Origin: Nocardiopsis sp. CC223A
GTDB taxonomy: Bacteria; Actinomycetota; Actinomycetes; Streptosporangiales; Streptosporangiaceae
NCBI RefSeq assembly: GCF_030766825.1
Contig: NZ_JASFDV010000002.1
Location: 110,745-174,744 of the forward strand
Length of the DNA stretch: 64,000 nt
Reading direction: 5' to 3'
Below, piece by piece: positions 13,262-21,477 of this stretch (position 1 is the stretch's first letter; each line of letters opens with the position of its first letter). Both the position numbers and the translations under genes were made by a program. The notes below the pieces were generated by a model that was not told where the DNA came from, did no database searches, and was given only the letters and a program-made list of their open reading frames with translations.

Positions 13262-13714
13262 ATGGAACAGCCGCTGGACCTGCTTCGGTGGGTGTTCCCC
13301 GCCCTCGCCCTGTGTGCGGCGGCGGTGGTGTGCGCCGCGATCCTGCGCCGCCGGGTCCTCCTGCGGCGCGGCGGAGCGGTGGAGTGCCACCTGCGCTTCC
13401 CGGGCGCGGGGGGACGCCGGGGCGCCTGGCGGATCGGCCTGTGCCGGTACGGTTCGTCGTACCTGGGCTGGTTCCCCGCATTCTCGATCAGACCGCGGCC
13501 GACGGCAGAGCTGTCGCGCCGCGGTCTCGTCGTGTCCGGACGCCGCCCTCCGGAACCCGGTGAGCACCTGCCCGCCGACACCACCGTCGTGCATCTGACC
13601 TGGGACGGCGGCGGGGACCGGCCCGCGGTGGAGATCGCCATGAACGACGCCACCCTCACCGGGTTCCTGTCCTGGGTGGAGTCGATGCCCCCGGGGACCG
13701 ACTGGGACTCGTGA
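13262..13714 (+). CDS. DUF2550 family membrane-anchored protein
   Basis: A 150-residue protein with one N-terminal membrane helix (about residues 8-27) and a basic soluble domain. It lies 18 nt after atpC. This position, length and architecture are those of the actinobacterial DUF2550 family, found just downstream of atpC from Mycobacterium to Streptomyces. No function is known. The tight spacing suggests it is the last gene of the ATP synthase transcript. Confidence 0.85.
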   Translation: MEQPLDLLRWVFPALALCAAAVVCAAILRRRVLLRRGGAVECHLRFPGAGGRRGAWRIGLCRYGSSYLGWFPAFSIRPRPTAELSRRGLVVSGRRPPEPGEHLPADTTVVHLTWDGGGDRPAVEIAMNDATLTGFLSWVESMPPGTDWDS

Positions 13715-13934
13715 CCGTGCCGCTCCGGGCCTCCGCTCCGGTCCGGCGCTCGGGCGCCCCCATGGGCGGGGATCTCCGGCCCTGCGCCCACGTCCTCCCC
13801 CCGTCCCCCACCACCGCCCCCGACGGACGGCCTGCGGCCGCGGGCCCCTCCTCGAAGATGTTCGCTCCGGGCCGCCGGAACCCCGCCGCGCGCCGCCGCC
13901 GCTCGGGCGGTCCGGGATGGCAGGATGCGTTCCC

Positions 13935-14450
13935 ATGGTGGTATCGCGGTTGCGGGGCCTGATCGCCCTCGCCCTTCTCAGCCCGTTCCTCGTCTCCTGC
14001 CAGCCGACCGGCGGCCACGTCGCCGCGGTCGCCACCGGCCATTTCACGGCCGGGCACAAGTTCCCCGTCGTCATGGTCACCTGGTGCGGCCAGGATCCGC
14101 CCCGGCAGATCGACCTGCTCGGGGACACCCAGCGAAGACACCTGGTGGCCACCCGCGAGTTCGAGGGCCGGTCCCTGGAGGTGGACCTGTCCGACCCCGG
14201 CGAGGACTGGAGCATCGTCGACGACGACGGCGGTCCCATCTACCGGATGGGCCCGGAGTCCCCGGAGGAGGAGTACCTGTTGGGGGTGGGCACCGCGGAG
14301 GCCGAGCCCGGCGAGGCGACCGAGCACGACATCGCGGTGCTGCGCTTCACCACCGAGGCCCTGGCCGCCGAACAGGGCCTGTACGCGAGCGTGTCCGGCG
14401 AGGGGGAGGCGGAGTACGCCGACCCCGCCGAGTTCCCGCCCGCCTGCTAG
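13935..14450 (+). CDS. Putative secreted lipoprotein, unknown function
   Basis: About 171 residues beginning with a lipoprotein signal peptide: basic VSRLRG, a hydrophobic core and the lipobox LVSC around residue 21. The mature part has no domain I recognise; it is acidic and mentions no cofactor motif. I start at ATG 13935, which has AGGAT eight bases upstream; an in-frame ATG at 13917 would add six residues before the signal peptide. The 3' end overlaps by four bases the end of the convergent broken gene. Confidence 0.6.
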   Translation: MVVSRLRGLIALALLSPFLVSCQPTGGHVAAVATGHFTAGHKFPVVMVTWCGQDPPRQIDLLGDTQRRHLVATREFEGRSLEVDLSDPGEDWSIVDDDGGPIYRMGPESPEEEYLLGVGTAEAEPGEATEHDIAVLRFTTEALAAEQGLYASVSGEGEAEYADPAEFPPAC

Positions 14451-14873
14451 TCGTCGCCCTCGATGATCCGCACGGCCTTCTTCCAGTCCTCGGAGCGCGT
14501 CAGCCACCGGTGCACGGGGAGTCTGCGGCGCCCGCCGTCCGCGGACTCGAAGACGATCCGGCCGCCCTCGACCAGGAAGCGCTCACCCGGGCGGGTGGGG
14601 CCGACCTCCCTGCTGCCGAACCAGCCGGGTCCGCTGAACGCGATGCGGCCGTCCGAGTAGCGGACCGGTTCGAAGGTGTGGCGGCGCAGGTGAAGAGGCC
14701 CGGCGATCAGCATGACGATCGCGATGAGGACGGCCGGGTTGAACGCGCCGAGCGCGATCAGCCAGAGGTTGAGGACGAGCAGGATCGCTCCCAGGGCGAT
14801 GAACGACCAGCCGATGACCGGGGTTGTTGCGGGCCTGGATCGTCTGCCGGGAGACGCGCTCCTTCTCCGTCAC
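14447..14873 (-). pseudogene. Small membrane-protein gene interrupted by a one-base frameshift
   Basis: A GTG at 14873 with an AAGGA ribosome-binding site opens a frame reading VTEKERVSRQTIQARNNP, then derails. In the +1 frame the sequence immediately continues VIGWSFIALGAILLVLNLW, two membrane helices, and then MLIAGPLHLRRHTF to the stop at 14447. Removing one base from the CCGGGG run at 14818-14823 would restore a 141-codon gene for a two-helix membrane protein with a basic, Trp-containing C-terminal domain. No start codon precedes the helices in the second frame. Either the gene is broken, or the run was misread in sequencing or assembly. I do not recognise the family. Confidence 0.7.
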
Positions 14874-14958
14874 GAGGGGTTCCTTCGGGGGGCGGGGGGA
14901 GGACGGCTTCACTCTCCCCCGCTTCCCCTGCGGTGTCCAGAGGCGGACGGGAACCGGG

Positions 14959-15555
14959 TCAGCGTTCGCCGCCGGGCTTCCACAGGACCTCGTCGCCCTC
15001 CCGCGCCACGTACCGGCCCAGGATGAACAGCAGGTCCGAGAGGCGGTTGAGGTACTGCGCGGTGAGCGGGTTGACGGAGTCGCCGTGCTCCTCGATGGCC
15101 GCCCACACACTGCGCTCGGCCCGCCGGGTCACTACCCGGGCGGTGTGCGTCAGCGCGACCGTGGGGGAGCCGCCGGGGAGGATGAAGCTGCGCAGGGTCG
15201 GCAGGTCGGCGTTGTAGGTGTCGCAGGCCTCCTCCAGCCGGGTGACGTACTCCGGCAGGACGCGCAGCGGCGGGTACTCGGGGTCCGGGACGATCGGGGT
15301 CGACAGGTCGGCCCCCAGGTCGAACAGCTCGTTCTGGATGCGGGAGAGCAGCGCCCGCACGTCGTCGGGGACCTCGCCCAGGGCGAGCAGGGCGCCGATG
15401 GCGGCGTTGGCCTCCTCGGTGTCCGCGTAGCCGACGATCCGGGTGTCGTTCTTGCGGGTCCGGCTCATGTCGCCGAGCGCGGTGGTACCCGCGTCCCCGG
15501 TCCGCGTGTAGATCTTGGACAGCACGACCGGCTTGTCCGTGTCCCGTTGAGTCAT
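14959..15555 (-). CDS. ATP:cob(I)alamin adenosyltransferase, PduO type
   Basis: This enzyme transfers adenosyl from ATP to Co(I) corrinoid, making adenosylcobalamin, the cofactor of the acyl-CoA mutase encoded at 35883. The 198-residue protein has the PduO N-terminal YTRTGDAGTT, the RRAERSVW ATP-binding segment and the NRLSDLLFILGR signature. I start at ATG 15555, after a GGTGGGG leader; the longer ORF upstream is non-coding in composition. The same gene lies a few genes from atpC in Mycobacterium and Streptomyces. Confidence 0.95.
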   Translation of the reverse strand: MTQRDTDKPVVLSKIYTRTGDAGTTALGDMSRTRKNDTRIVGYADTEEANAAIGALLALGEVPDDVRALLSRIQNELFDLGADLSTPIVPDPEYPPLRVLPEYVTRLEEACDTYNADLPTLRSFILPGGSPTVALTHTARVVTRRAERSVWAAIEEHGDSVNPLTAQYLNRLSDLLFILGRYVAREGDEVLWKPGGER

Positions 15556-15963
15556 GCCCCCCACCCTAGACCGGGGACCGCCGGCCGCCGCAGGGCCGAA
15601 GGCTCCCGCCCCCGAAGGGCGCAGCGCAGGGAGAGCAGGACCGCGGCCGCCAGGCCCTCCGTTGAGGGCGGTGGCGGCTGCCCGGGGCCATGTCCCGTGG
15701 GGTGGTGTGACTTTCGCGCGGTTGCGTCCTTGCAGGTCATCGCGGCAGTCGGCCGGCGCCGGTCCGCCGCTGCGTGCGGGTGGTCCGCTGACCGGGGCGG
15801 AAGAGCCGCCGAAGGCGGCGGGACACCGACCGGGCGGACGCCGACGGCGCACGTCCGTGGGGAGAGGGCCGGGAAGGCCGCACCACTCGATGGGACACCG
15901 TCGGCGACGGGCGGGCCGGGGCGAAGCGGAGGTTCAAAGGAACACAGGCTAGTGTCGTGCGGC
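15556..15963. other. Intergenic stretch holding inverted-repeat element A
   Basis: No believable gene lies in these 408 bases between the divergent cobalamin adenosyltransferase and methyltransferase genes. Most of it is the 207-bp element at 15691-15897. Promoters for both flanking genes must lie at its edges; I cannot assign hexamers. AAAGGA near 15936 could serve the methyltransferase. Confidence 0.5.
15691..15897. repeat. MITE-like element A with 20-bp terminal inverted repeats
   Basis: The left end reads TGTCCCGTGGGGTGGTGTGA (15691-15710). The right end, reverse complemented, reads TGTCCCATCGAGTGGTGCG (15879-15897), 15 of 19 identical. A second copy with the same ends but a different interior is at 51372-51487. 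It has no coding capacity. No clear target duplication is visible. Confidence 0.5.
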
Positions 15964-16602
15964 ATGGGAGAGACGGATGAGACGGTCGGGGACGCCTACG
16001 GTGCGCTGGCGCGGGAGTACGCGGCTTCCGCGGACCGGTGGGAGGCGGGCAGGCCGCTGGACCGGGCGCTGCTCCCGGTCTTCGCGGAACTGGTCCGCGG
16101 CGGCGGCCCGGTGCTGGATGCCGGGTGCGGGCCCGGGCGCCTGACGGCGAGGCTGCGGGACCTGGGGGTGGAGGCGTTCGGGGTGGACCTGTCGCCGGGC
16201 ATGGTCGCCCTGGCCCGCGAGTCGTACCCGGGGCTGCGCTTCGAGGTGGGTGACCTGGCGGACCCGGTGGCGGCGGAGGGCACGCTGGGCGGGATCCTGG
16301 CCCACTACTCGGTGATCCACGACCCGCCCGGGCGGCTGCCCGTGACGCTGGCCGGGTTCCACCGGATGCTGAGGGCGGGCGGGTACCTGCTGTTGGCCTT
16401 CCAGGCCCTCGACGACCCGGGGATGCTCTGCGAGCCCTTCGACCACCGGGTGGCGCCCGCCCACCGCTACTCACCGGAACGGGTGTCGGTGCTGGCGGGA
16501 GAGGCCGGTCTCGCCGAGGTGGCCCGCCTCGTCATCGCCGGTGGCGAGGACGAGCGCCGCGGATTCCCCCAGGCCCACCTACTGCTCCGCAAACAGGTGT
16601 GA
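15964..16602 (+). CDS. SAM-dependent class I methyltransferase
   Basis: A 212-residue Rossmann-fold methyltransferase. Motif I VLDAGCGPGRLTARL binds S-adenosylmethionine, and VDLSPGM and the post-motif acidic residue follow in order. The start at ATG 15964 gives the usual short N-terminal helix; GTG 15952 is an alternative with AAAGGA about ten bases upstream. The substrate cannot be inferred: the fold is shared by small-molecule and macromolecule methylases and the neighbours give no pathway. Confidence 0.85.
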   Translation: MGETDETVGDAYGALAREYAASADRWEAGRPLDRALLPVFAELVRGGGPVLDAGCGPGRLTARLRDLGVEAFGVDLSPGMVALARESYPGLRFEVGDLADPVAAEGTLGGILAHYSVIHDPPGRLPVTLAGFHRMLRAGGYLLLAFQALDDPGMLCEPFDHRVAPAHRYSPERVSVLAGEAGLAEVARLVIAGGEDERRGFPQAHLLLRKQV

Positions 16603-16768
16603 CGGAGGATAACTGTTCGGCATCAGGGGGTGAGAAGTGATCTGGCTCACTGATACCTTATGGAGTGAGGGTGCTACTCAACGTAGTCCCGCCGCGGTGT
16701 TCGCCGTGCAAACCCGAACGGAGTCATGAGGGGGGCCGCTCGGGCGGGCACGGAGGGGGAGACACCGC

Positions 16769-16815
16769 GAGGGGCGGCGGGCGTGAAACCGGGGGGTTCA
16801 CGCCCGCCGCCCCTC
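16769..16815. terminator. Bidirectional hairpin terminator
   Basis: A perfect 19-bp stem (GAGGGGCGGCGGGCGTGAA and its complement) with a nine-base loop lies between the convergent methyltransferase and M28 peptidase genes, 23 nt after the latter's stop. It can serve both strands. Confidence 0.85.
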
Positions 16816-16838
16816 CTTGTGCCGGTGCGGCGGTCGGG

Positions 16839-18413
16839 TCACAGGACCCAGTCGTGGCCCAGGCGCGGGAACTGCACGGCCGCGCGGGTGCTCAGCACCC
16901 CGTTGACCGGCAGCGTGCTCTCGGCGAGGAACTCCACGCCGTGCGCGCCCGCGGCGGCCAGCTCGGCCACCGAGTCCCAGTTGACGTTCTCCAGGGTGTC
17001 GTCGGCGGTGTGGTAGTACGGGTCGAACTGCTCACCCGCGGTACCGCCGTACCACTCCACCTGCTCCTCGGTCTTGACCCCGTCGGCGCCGCTGAACAGG
17101 CCGCCCGACGGGATGCCCGCCTGCATGAACGCGCGGTAGTCGCTGCGCCCGCTCAGCACACCCGGCTCGCTGACCTGGTCCTGCTCGGCGAAGTAGTCCT
17201 CGAACACCTTCGCGATCGCACCCGAGCCCGACGGCGCGCCCGACGAGTCCGGCAGCTCCATCCGGCCGTCCAGGACGAACCGGGCGTAGTTGTGCGAGCC
17301 GATCATGTCGAAGTTCAGGTACAGCGCGATGTCGTCGACCTCGCCGTCGGTCAGGCTCCCCACGTACTCCGTGGAACCGACCAGGCCCTCCTCCTCGGTG
17401 CCCCAGAAGGCGAACCGCACCTTGTTCTTCGGGGCGCCCTGGGCGGCCAGCCGAATCGCGGTCTCCAGCACGAACGCCGTGCCGGAACCGTTGTCGTTGA
17501 TGGACGGGCCGTCCTCGACCCCGTCCAGGTGGGCGCCGACGACCACCACGTTGTCCGCGCGGCCGCCGGGCGTCTCGGCCAGCACGTTGAAGGACGACTC
17601 CTGCGACACGGTGGCGTCGACCTTCACCCGCAGCTCCAGGCCCTCGGCCGCCAGCAGCGCGGCGCCCGCGGTACCGGAGACGCCCACGGCCGGGATCGCG
17701 GACGTCTCGCCGACGGTCCCGGCGAAGAGCTCGTCGGCACTGTTGACCACCAGTGCGGCCGTCGCGCCGGCCGCGGCGGCGTTGGCGACCTTGTCGGCGA
17801 ACGGGCAGCCGCCGCGCACCGTGATCGCGATCGCGCCCTCGGGGAAGTCGGCGAAGTCGTCCGCGGTGCAGCCGCTGTCGGTGCTCTCCGCGTCGACGGC
17901 GACCGCCGGGGCGGTCACATCACCGGAGTTCGAGTACGACATGGTCAGGAAGTCGGTGCCGCCCTCGTAGGCGACCTCCTGCGGGGCGGTCTGCGCCAGC
18001 ACCGGGTCGGACTGCTCGCGCCACAGCTCGTAGTCGTACTCGTGGCGGAAGGTCTCGTACCCCGCCCTCTCCAACTGGTCCTCGATGTACAGGGCGGAGA
18101 CGTCGTAGCCGGGGGAGTTCGTGGCCCGGTGGCCGCCGTTGTACTCGGCGATCGTGTCCAGGTTCTCCATGTGCGCCCGGATGGAGTCGGCGGTCACCAG
18201 CTCCGACAGGGGCGGTTCCTGCGGCATGCCGGGGCGGGCCGGCTTCTCGGGCCGGACCGGGCGGCGCAGCCACTCCGGCGGCTCGGCCTCGTCGCCGCCG
18301 CGTGCCTGCGTCTCGGGGTCCGCGTGCGCGGGGGTGGTCGCGAGGACCCCCGCGGCCATGACCAGGGCGGTGATTCCCGCGGTCGCCGCCCGTCGTCTGT
18401 GGGGTGTGCGCAA
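16839..18413 (-). CDS. Secreted M28-family zinc aminopeptidase with PA domain
   Basis: A 524-residue exported peptidase. The signal peptide is RRRAATAG plus a hydrophobic core ending at THAHA-type APAHA near residue 31. A protease-associated domain (about 150-260) is inserted before the M28 core. The zinc-site residues are all present: the HLD in VVVGAHLDGV, the Asp of INDNGSGT, the Glu pair in GTEEEGL, the Asp in NFDMIGS and the His in YHTADDT. The start is TTG 18413, seven bases after GGAGG. It probably trims N-terminal residues from peptides outside the cell. No propeptide activator gene is nearby. Confidence 0.9.
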   Translation of the reverse strand: MRTPHRRRAATAGITALVMAAGVLATTPAHADPETQARGGDEAEPPEWLRRPVRPEKPARPGMPQEPPLSELVTADSIRAHMENLDTIAEYNGGHRATNSPGYDVSALYIEDQLERAGYETFRHEYDYELWREQSDPVLAQTAPQEVAYEGGTDFLTMSYSNSGDVTAPAVAVDAESTDSGCTADDFADFPEGAIAITVRGGCPFADKVANAAAAGATAALVVNSADELFAGTVGETSAIPAVGVSGTAGAALLAAEGLELRVKVDATVSQESSFNVLAETPGGRADNVVVVGAHLDGVEDGPSINDNGSGTAFVLETAIRLAAQGAPKNKVRFAFWGTEEEGLVGSTEYVGSLTDGEVDDIALYLNFDMIGSHNYARFVLDGRMELPDSSGAPSGSGAIAKVFEDYFAEQDQVSEPGVLSGRSDYRAFMQAGIPSGGLFSGADGVKTEEQVEWYGGTAGEQFDPYYHTADDTLENVNWDSVAELAAAGAHGVEFLAESTLPVNGVLSTRAAVQFPRLGHDWVL

Positions 18414-18619
18414 CGATGTTCCTCCGTTTTACGGGGGAGTCCACCGCTCCGAAGTGTCGGGGGATGGACACCCGGGGTAGGCGGGGTACCGTTGCACACT
18501 GACACCGTTCGACCGCGCCGGGCAAGTATGCCGCGGGAGGTTGCCACAATCAGCCACAGGTCTTACGTTCCCGTGATCACTGTGGTCGGATTTTCGGCTG
18601 CGGGCGGCTCGAACGTCCA

Positions 18620-18644
18620 ACCGGGCGCGGAATCCGCGCCCGGT
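18620..18644 (-). terminator. Inverted repeat after the DUF1707 gene
   Basis: A 12-bp perfect inverted repeat (ACCGGGCGCGGA and complement) lies one base past the minus-strand stop at 18646. It is likely the terminator of the cluster running from 23200 down to here. Confidence 0.6.
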
Positions 18645-18645
18645 C

Positions 18646-19314
18646 TCACTCCTCGATCTCGTCCTGCCTCTTCTGGTGTTTGCGCCTGCGGTAGTCCACC
18701 CCGACCCCGCCCATGACGGCGATGCCGCGCACGTGCACGATCGGTGCGCCCGGGTCGACCACGCTCGGCGTCCCGCCGCCCACGCCGAAGCCGCCCATGA
18801 CGGGCAGGCCGTGGACGCGCACCTGCACGTCGTCGGGGACGACGATGCCGATCCCGCCCATGACGGTGTAGGTCCAGATGGTGGTCTCGCGGGCGGTGAA
18901 CCGGGCCTCGCGCAGGTCCAGCTCCACACCGCCCATGAGGGCGAACGCCACGAAGTTCTCCGGGACGACCCAGCTGCCGGAGCGGTCGGCGCCGCCCATG
19001 ACGGCGATCGCGACGGAGCTGGTCGGCGGCTGGTCGACGATCCGGTCGGCACCGTAGATCGGGCGCGGGGACCGGAAGTCGCCGGGGGTGGGGGCGGCCG
19101 GCGCGGCGGGTCCGGAAACGGCGGGCAGGTCCTGGGTGAGGGGGACGAGTTCGCCGACCGTCTTGGCGCGGTACACCGCGTCCAGGCGCTCGCTGTGCTC
19201 GTCGGGATCCAGGCGGCCCTCGGCGAAGGCCTCCTGGAGTCGGTGCGCGACCGCGTCGCGATCGGCGTCGGAAGCGCGCATCCGATCGGGGTCGGGGGGT
19301 GTGATCTCGCTCAT
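18646..19314 (-). CDS. DUF1707 plus LiaF-like (cell-wall-active antibiotic response) domain protein
   Basis: About 222 residues. The N-terminal DUF1707 domain (DRMRASDADRDAVAHRLQEA) is a small helical domain of actinobacterial membrane-linked proteins. The C-terminal half has four repeats ending in VMGG (AVMGGADR, ALMGGVEL, TVMGGIGI, PVMGGFGV), as in the beta-helical LiaF/YvqF C-terminal domain. There is no membrane segment. It is the last gene of a minus-strand run of ABC ATPase, permease, kinase and regulator, which suggests a LiaFSR-like envelope-stress role. Start: ATG 19314, after GGAG only three bases away; ATG 19326 is an alternative. Confidence 0.85.
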   Translation of the reverse strand: MSEITPPDPDRMRASDADRDAVAHRLQEAFAEGRLDPDEHSERLDAVYRAKTVGELVPLTQDLPAVSGPAAPAAPTPGDFRSPRPIYGADRIVDQPPTSSVAIAVMGGADRSGSWVVPENFVAFALMGGVELDLREARFTARETTIWTYTVMGGIGIVVPDDVQVRVHGLPVMGGFGVGGGTPSVVDPGAPIVHVRGIAVMGGVGVDYRRRKHQKRQDEIEE

Positions 19315-19400
19315 CGTCTCCACCATATTCCGATTCTCGTGACGGGACACCCTCTCGCGCATCGGGAAGGAACCCCGGGACATCCCTGGGATCCGCGGGT

Positions 19401-20036
19401 TCACGCTCCGGGTAGCAGCCCCCGGCGGATCGCCCGGCTGACGGCCGCCGTACGGTCGCCCACCCCCAGTTTCTCGTACACGCGCATCAGGTGCGTCTTG
19501 ACCGTGGTCGGGCTGATGTGCAGGGCGCGGCCGATCGCCGCGTTGGTCGCGCCCTCGGCGGCCAGGCACAGCACCTCGACCTCGCGCGGGGACAGCGCCG
19601 GGCCGGCCGGGGCGGAGCGGTTGCGCATCCCGGTGACGAGCTTGCCCGCCAGCCGCCCGGTCAGCACCGTCTCACCGCGCGCGGCCGCGCGCACCGCCTC
19701 GGCCAGTTCCGCGCGCGGGGTGTCCTTGAGCAGGTACCCGGTGGCCCCGGCCTCCACCGCGCGCAGGATGTCGGTGTCGGTGTCGTAGGTGGTCAGCACC
19801 AGGACGTGCGTCCCGGGGTGGTCGGCGATGATGCGCTCGGTGGCGGCGACCCCGTCCCCGCCCGGCATGCGCAGGTCCATCAGGACCACGTCGGGGGCCA
19901 GTTCGGCGACCCGCGCCAGCGCCTCGGGGCCGGAGGCGGCGTCGCCGACGATGTCCAGGTCGGCCTCGGCGGCGAGCATGCCGCGGATGCCCTCGCGGAC
20001 CACCGGGTGGTCGTCGACCAGCAGGACACGGATCAC
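19401..20036 (-). CDS. NarL/LuxR-family response regulator
   Basis: A 211-residue regulator. The receiver domain has the acidic pair D8-D9, the phosphoacceptor D54 (VLMDLRMPG) and the KD of YLLKD; the output domain is a LuxR helix-turn-helix (LSPREVEVLCLAAEG). Start GTG 20036, six bases after GGAGG. The GTGA overlaps the stop codon of a 70-codon ORF between it and the kinase. It probably regulates the flanking ABC exporter and the DUF1707 gene. Confidence 0.94.
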   Translation of the reverse strand: MIRVLLVDDHPVVREGIRGMLAAEADLDIVGDAASGPEALARVAELAPDVVLMDLRMPGGDGVAATERIIADHPGTHVLVLTTYDTDTDILRAVEAGATGYLLKDTPRAELAEAVRAAARGETVLTGRLAGKLVTGMRNRSAPAGPALSPREVEVLCLAAEGATNAAIGRALHISPTTVKTHLMRVYEKLGVGDRTAAVSRAIRRGLLPGA

Positions 20037-20245
20037 GCGGACCTCCGTAAGTCGGTAGGTGGCCCGGGAGGGCCGGGTGTGGCTGACGGGGTCTTGCCGT
20101 CCATGGCTTCTGAGGAGTGGCCGCCCTTCCCTCCAGGGCGCTCCGGTCGCTGGTCGAGATCTGCGCACGAGTCGCTGTTCACGGAGATGCCGACGGGGTG
20201 TTCACCCCCGCCCCACCGGTCCCGCAGACGGCTTGACGACTTCAT
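20033..20245 (-). CDS. Small ORF coupled to both kinase and regulator genes, unknown
   Basis: A 70-codon ORF fills the gap between the kinase and regulator. Its ATG overlaps the kinase stop as ATGA, GAGGAG lies five bases upstream, and its TGA overlaps the regulator start as GTGA. The predicted peptide is hydrophilic, Pro/Gly-rich towards the C-terminus, with one Cys and no membrane segment or known domain. Third-position GC is about 75 percent, well below neighbouring genes, and codon 66 is the rare TTA (20048-20050), four codons before the stop and overlapping the regulator's ribosome-binding region. It could be a real peptide, or a leader whose translation controls the regulator. Confidence 0.4.
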   Translation of the reverse strand: MKSSSRLRDRWGGGEHPVGISVNSDSCADLDQRPERPGGKGGHSSEAMDGKTPSATPGPPGPPTDLRRSA

Positions 20246-21477
20246 CGGGACTCCTCGGGCTCGGGCAGGGTCAGGCGGACGGTGGTGCCCTCCCCCGGCG
20301 CACTGTCGACGTCCAGGGTGCCGCCGACGCCGCGCGCCCGGTGGAGCATGCCCGGCAGGCCGTTGCCCGCGGCCGGGGCGGCGGGGTCGAAGCCGCGCCC
20401 GTCGTCGGTGACGGTGAGCCGGGTGCCCACGTCGGTGTGGGCCAGGGTGACCGCCACCCGGTCGGCCGCGGCGTGCTTGCGGATGTTGGCCAGCGCCTCC
20501 TGGGCGGTGCGCAGCAGGCACACCTGGAGGTCGCCGGGCAGCTCCCGCGGGGCGCCCTGGACCTCCACGGAGACGGGCACGCCCAGCTCGGTGCCCAGCC
20601 GGGCCCCGATGCGTTCCAGCGCCGCCTCCAGGGTGTCCTCGCCCAGGGGTACGGGGCGGCGGGCGGCCACCATGGCGCGTGCCTCGGCGAGGTTCTCCGC
20701 AGCGGTCTCCCGCATCAGCGCCAGGTGGCGGCGGGCCAGGGCGGGATCGGTGTCCAGTTCCGACTCCACGGCCTGGGCGAGGGCGATGATGCTGGTGAAC
20801 CCCTGGGCCAGGGTGTCGTGCACCTCCCGGGCCAGGCGCTCGCGCTCGGCCAGGGCGCCGGTCTCCTCCGACAGCCGGGCGGACTCGGCCCGGCTCTCCC
20901 GGAGCTGGCGGATGAGCAGGGAGCGTTCGTGGCTCTCCTCGATCACCCTCTCGAACCAGCGGCCGAACCACAGGGCGAAACCGAGGATGACCAGGTTGAC
21001 GCCGACGCCCACCAGGGCCTCCGACGGCTCTGTCCCGCCCAGGTGGAAGCGGATGCCGGCGGGGACGAACATGATGGTCCCGACCGCCATCGCCCCGATC
21101 ACCGATCCCCCCGACATGAAGCACACGGGGGCCACCGCGAACAGGCAGAAGGTAGCGGCCGGGGCCAGGGTCACCGCGACGGTCACCAGGGCCGCCACCG
21201 CCGTCGTGAAGGCGATCGCCGGGAGGGTGGCGTACCGGTCGTCGTCGTACAGGCGCCGGCCGACGGCCAGGTACAGGGCGGCGGCCGCCGCCAACAGGGC
21301 GGCGGCGGTCCAGGCGGGCACCCCCGGTTCGGAGGTCACCGCCACCGCCGCGGAGATCCCGAGCGCCACCGTCACGTACGCGTACCAGGCACCGTCGAGC
21401 GCCCAGGCGTGGCGCTCGGCGACCGCGGGCTCCGCCGCCGCGACCTGTTCCGGAGCACGCGCCGCCACGGCGATCAC
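20242..21477 (-). CDS. Membrane sensor histidine kinase (HisKA_3 type)
   Basis: A 411-residue sensor with five or six hydrophobic segments in the N-terminal half (to about residue 180), then the dimerisation/phosphoacceptor helix with H220 in AREVHDTLAQG, and a HATPase domain with the TDDGRGFDP motif. This is the NarX/DesK-type kinase partner for the NarL-family regulator downstream. It starts on a GTG that overlaps the permease stop as GTGA, so sensor and exporter are co-translated. There is no periplasmic sensor domain of note, which suggests membrane or exporter-derived signals. Confidence 0.93.
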   Translation of the reverse strand: MIAVAARAPEQVAAAEPAVAERHAWALDGAWYAYVTVALGISAAVAVTSEPGVPAWTAAALLAAAAALYLAVGRRLYDDDRYATLPAIAFTTAVAALVTVAVTLAPAATFCLFAVAPVCFMSGGSVIGAMAVGTIMFVPAGIRFHLGGTEPSEALVGVGVNLVILGFALWFGRWFERVIEESHERSLLIRQLRESRAESARLSEETGALAERERLAREVHDTLAQGFTSIIALAQAVESELDTDPALARRHLALMRETAAENLAEARAMVAARRPVPLGEDTLEAALERIGARLGTELGVPVSVEVQGAPRELPGDLQVCLLRTAQEALANIRKHAAADRVAVTLAHTDVGTRLTVTDDGRGFDPAAPAAGNGLPGMLHRARGVGGTLDVDSAPGEGTTVRLTLPEPEESR

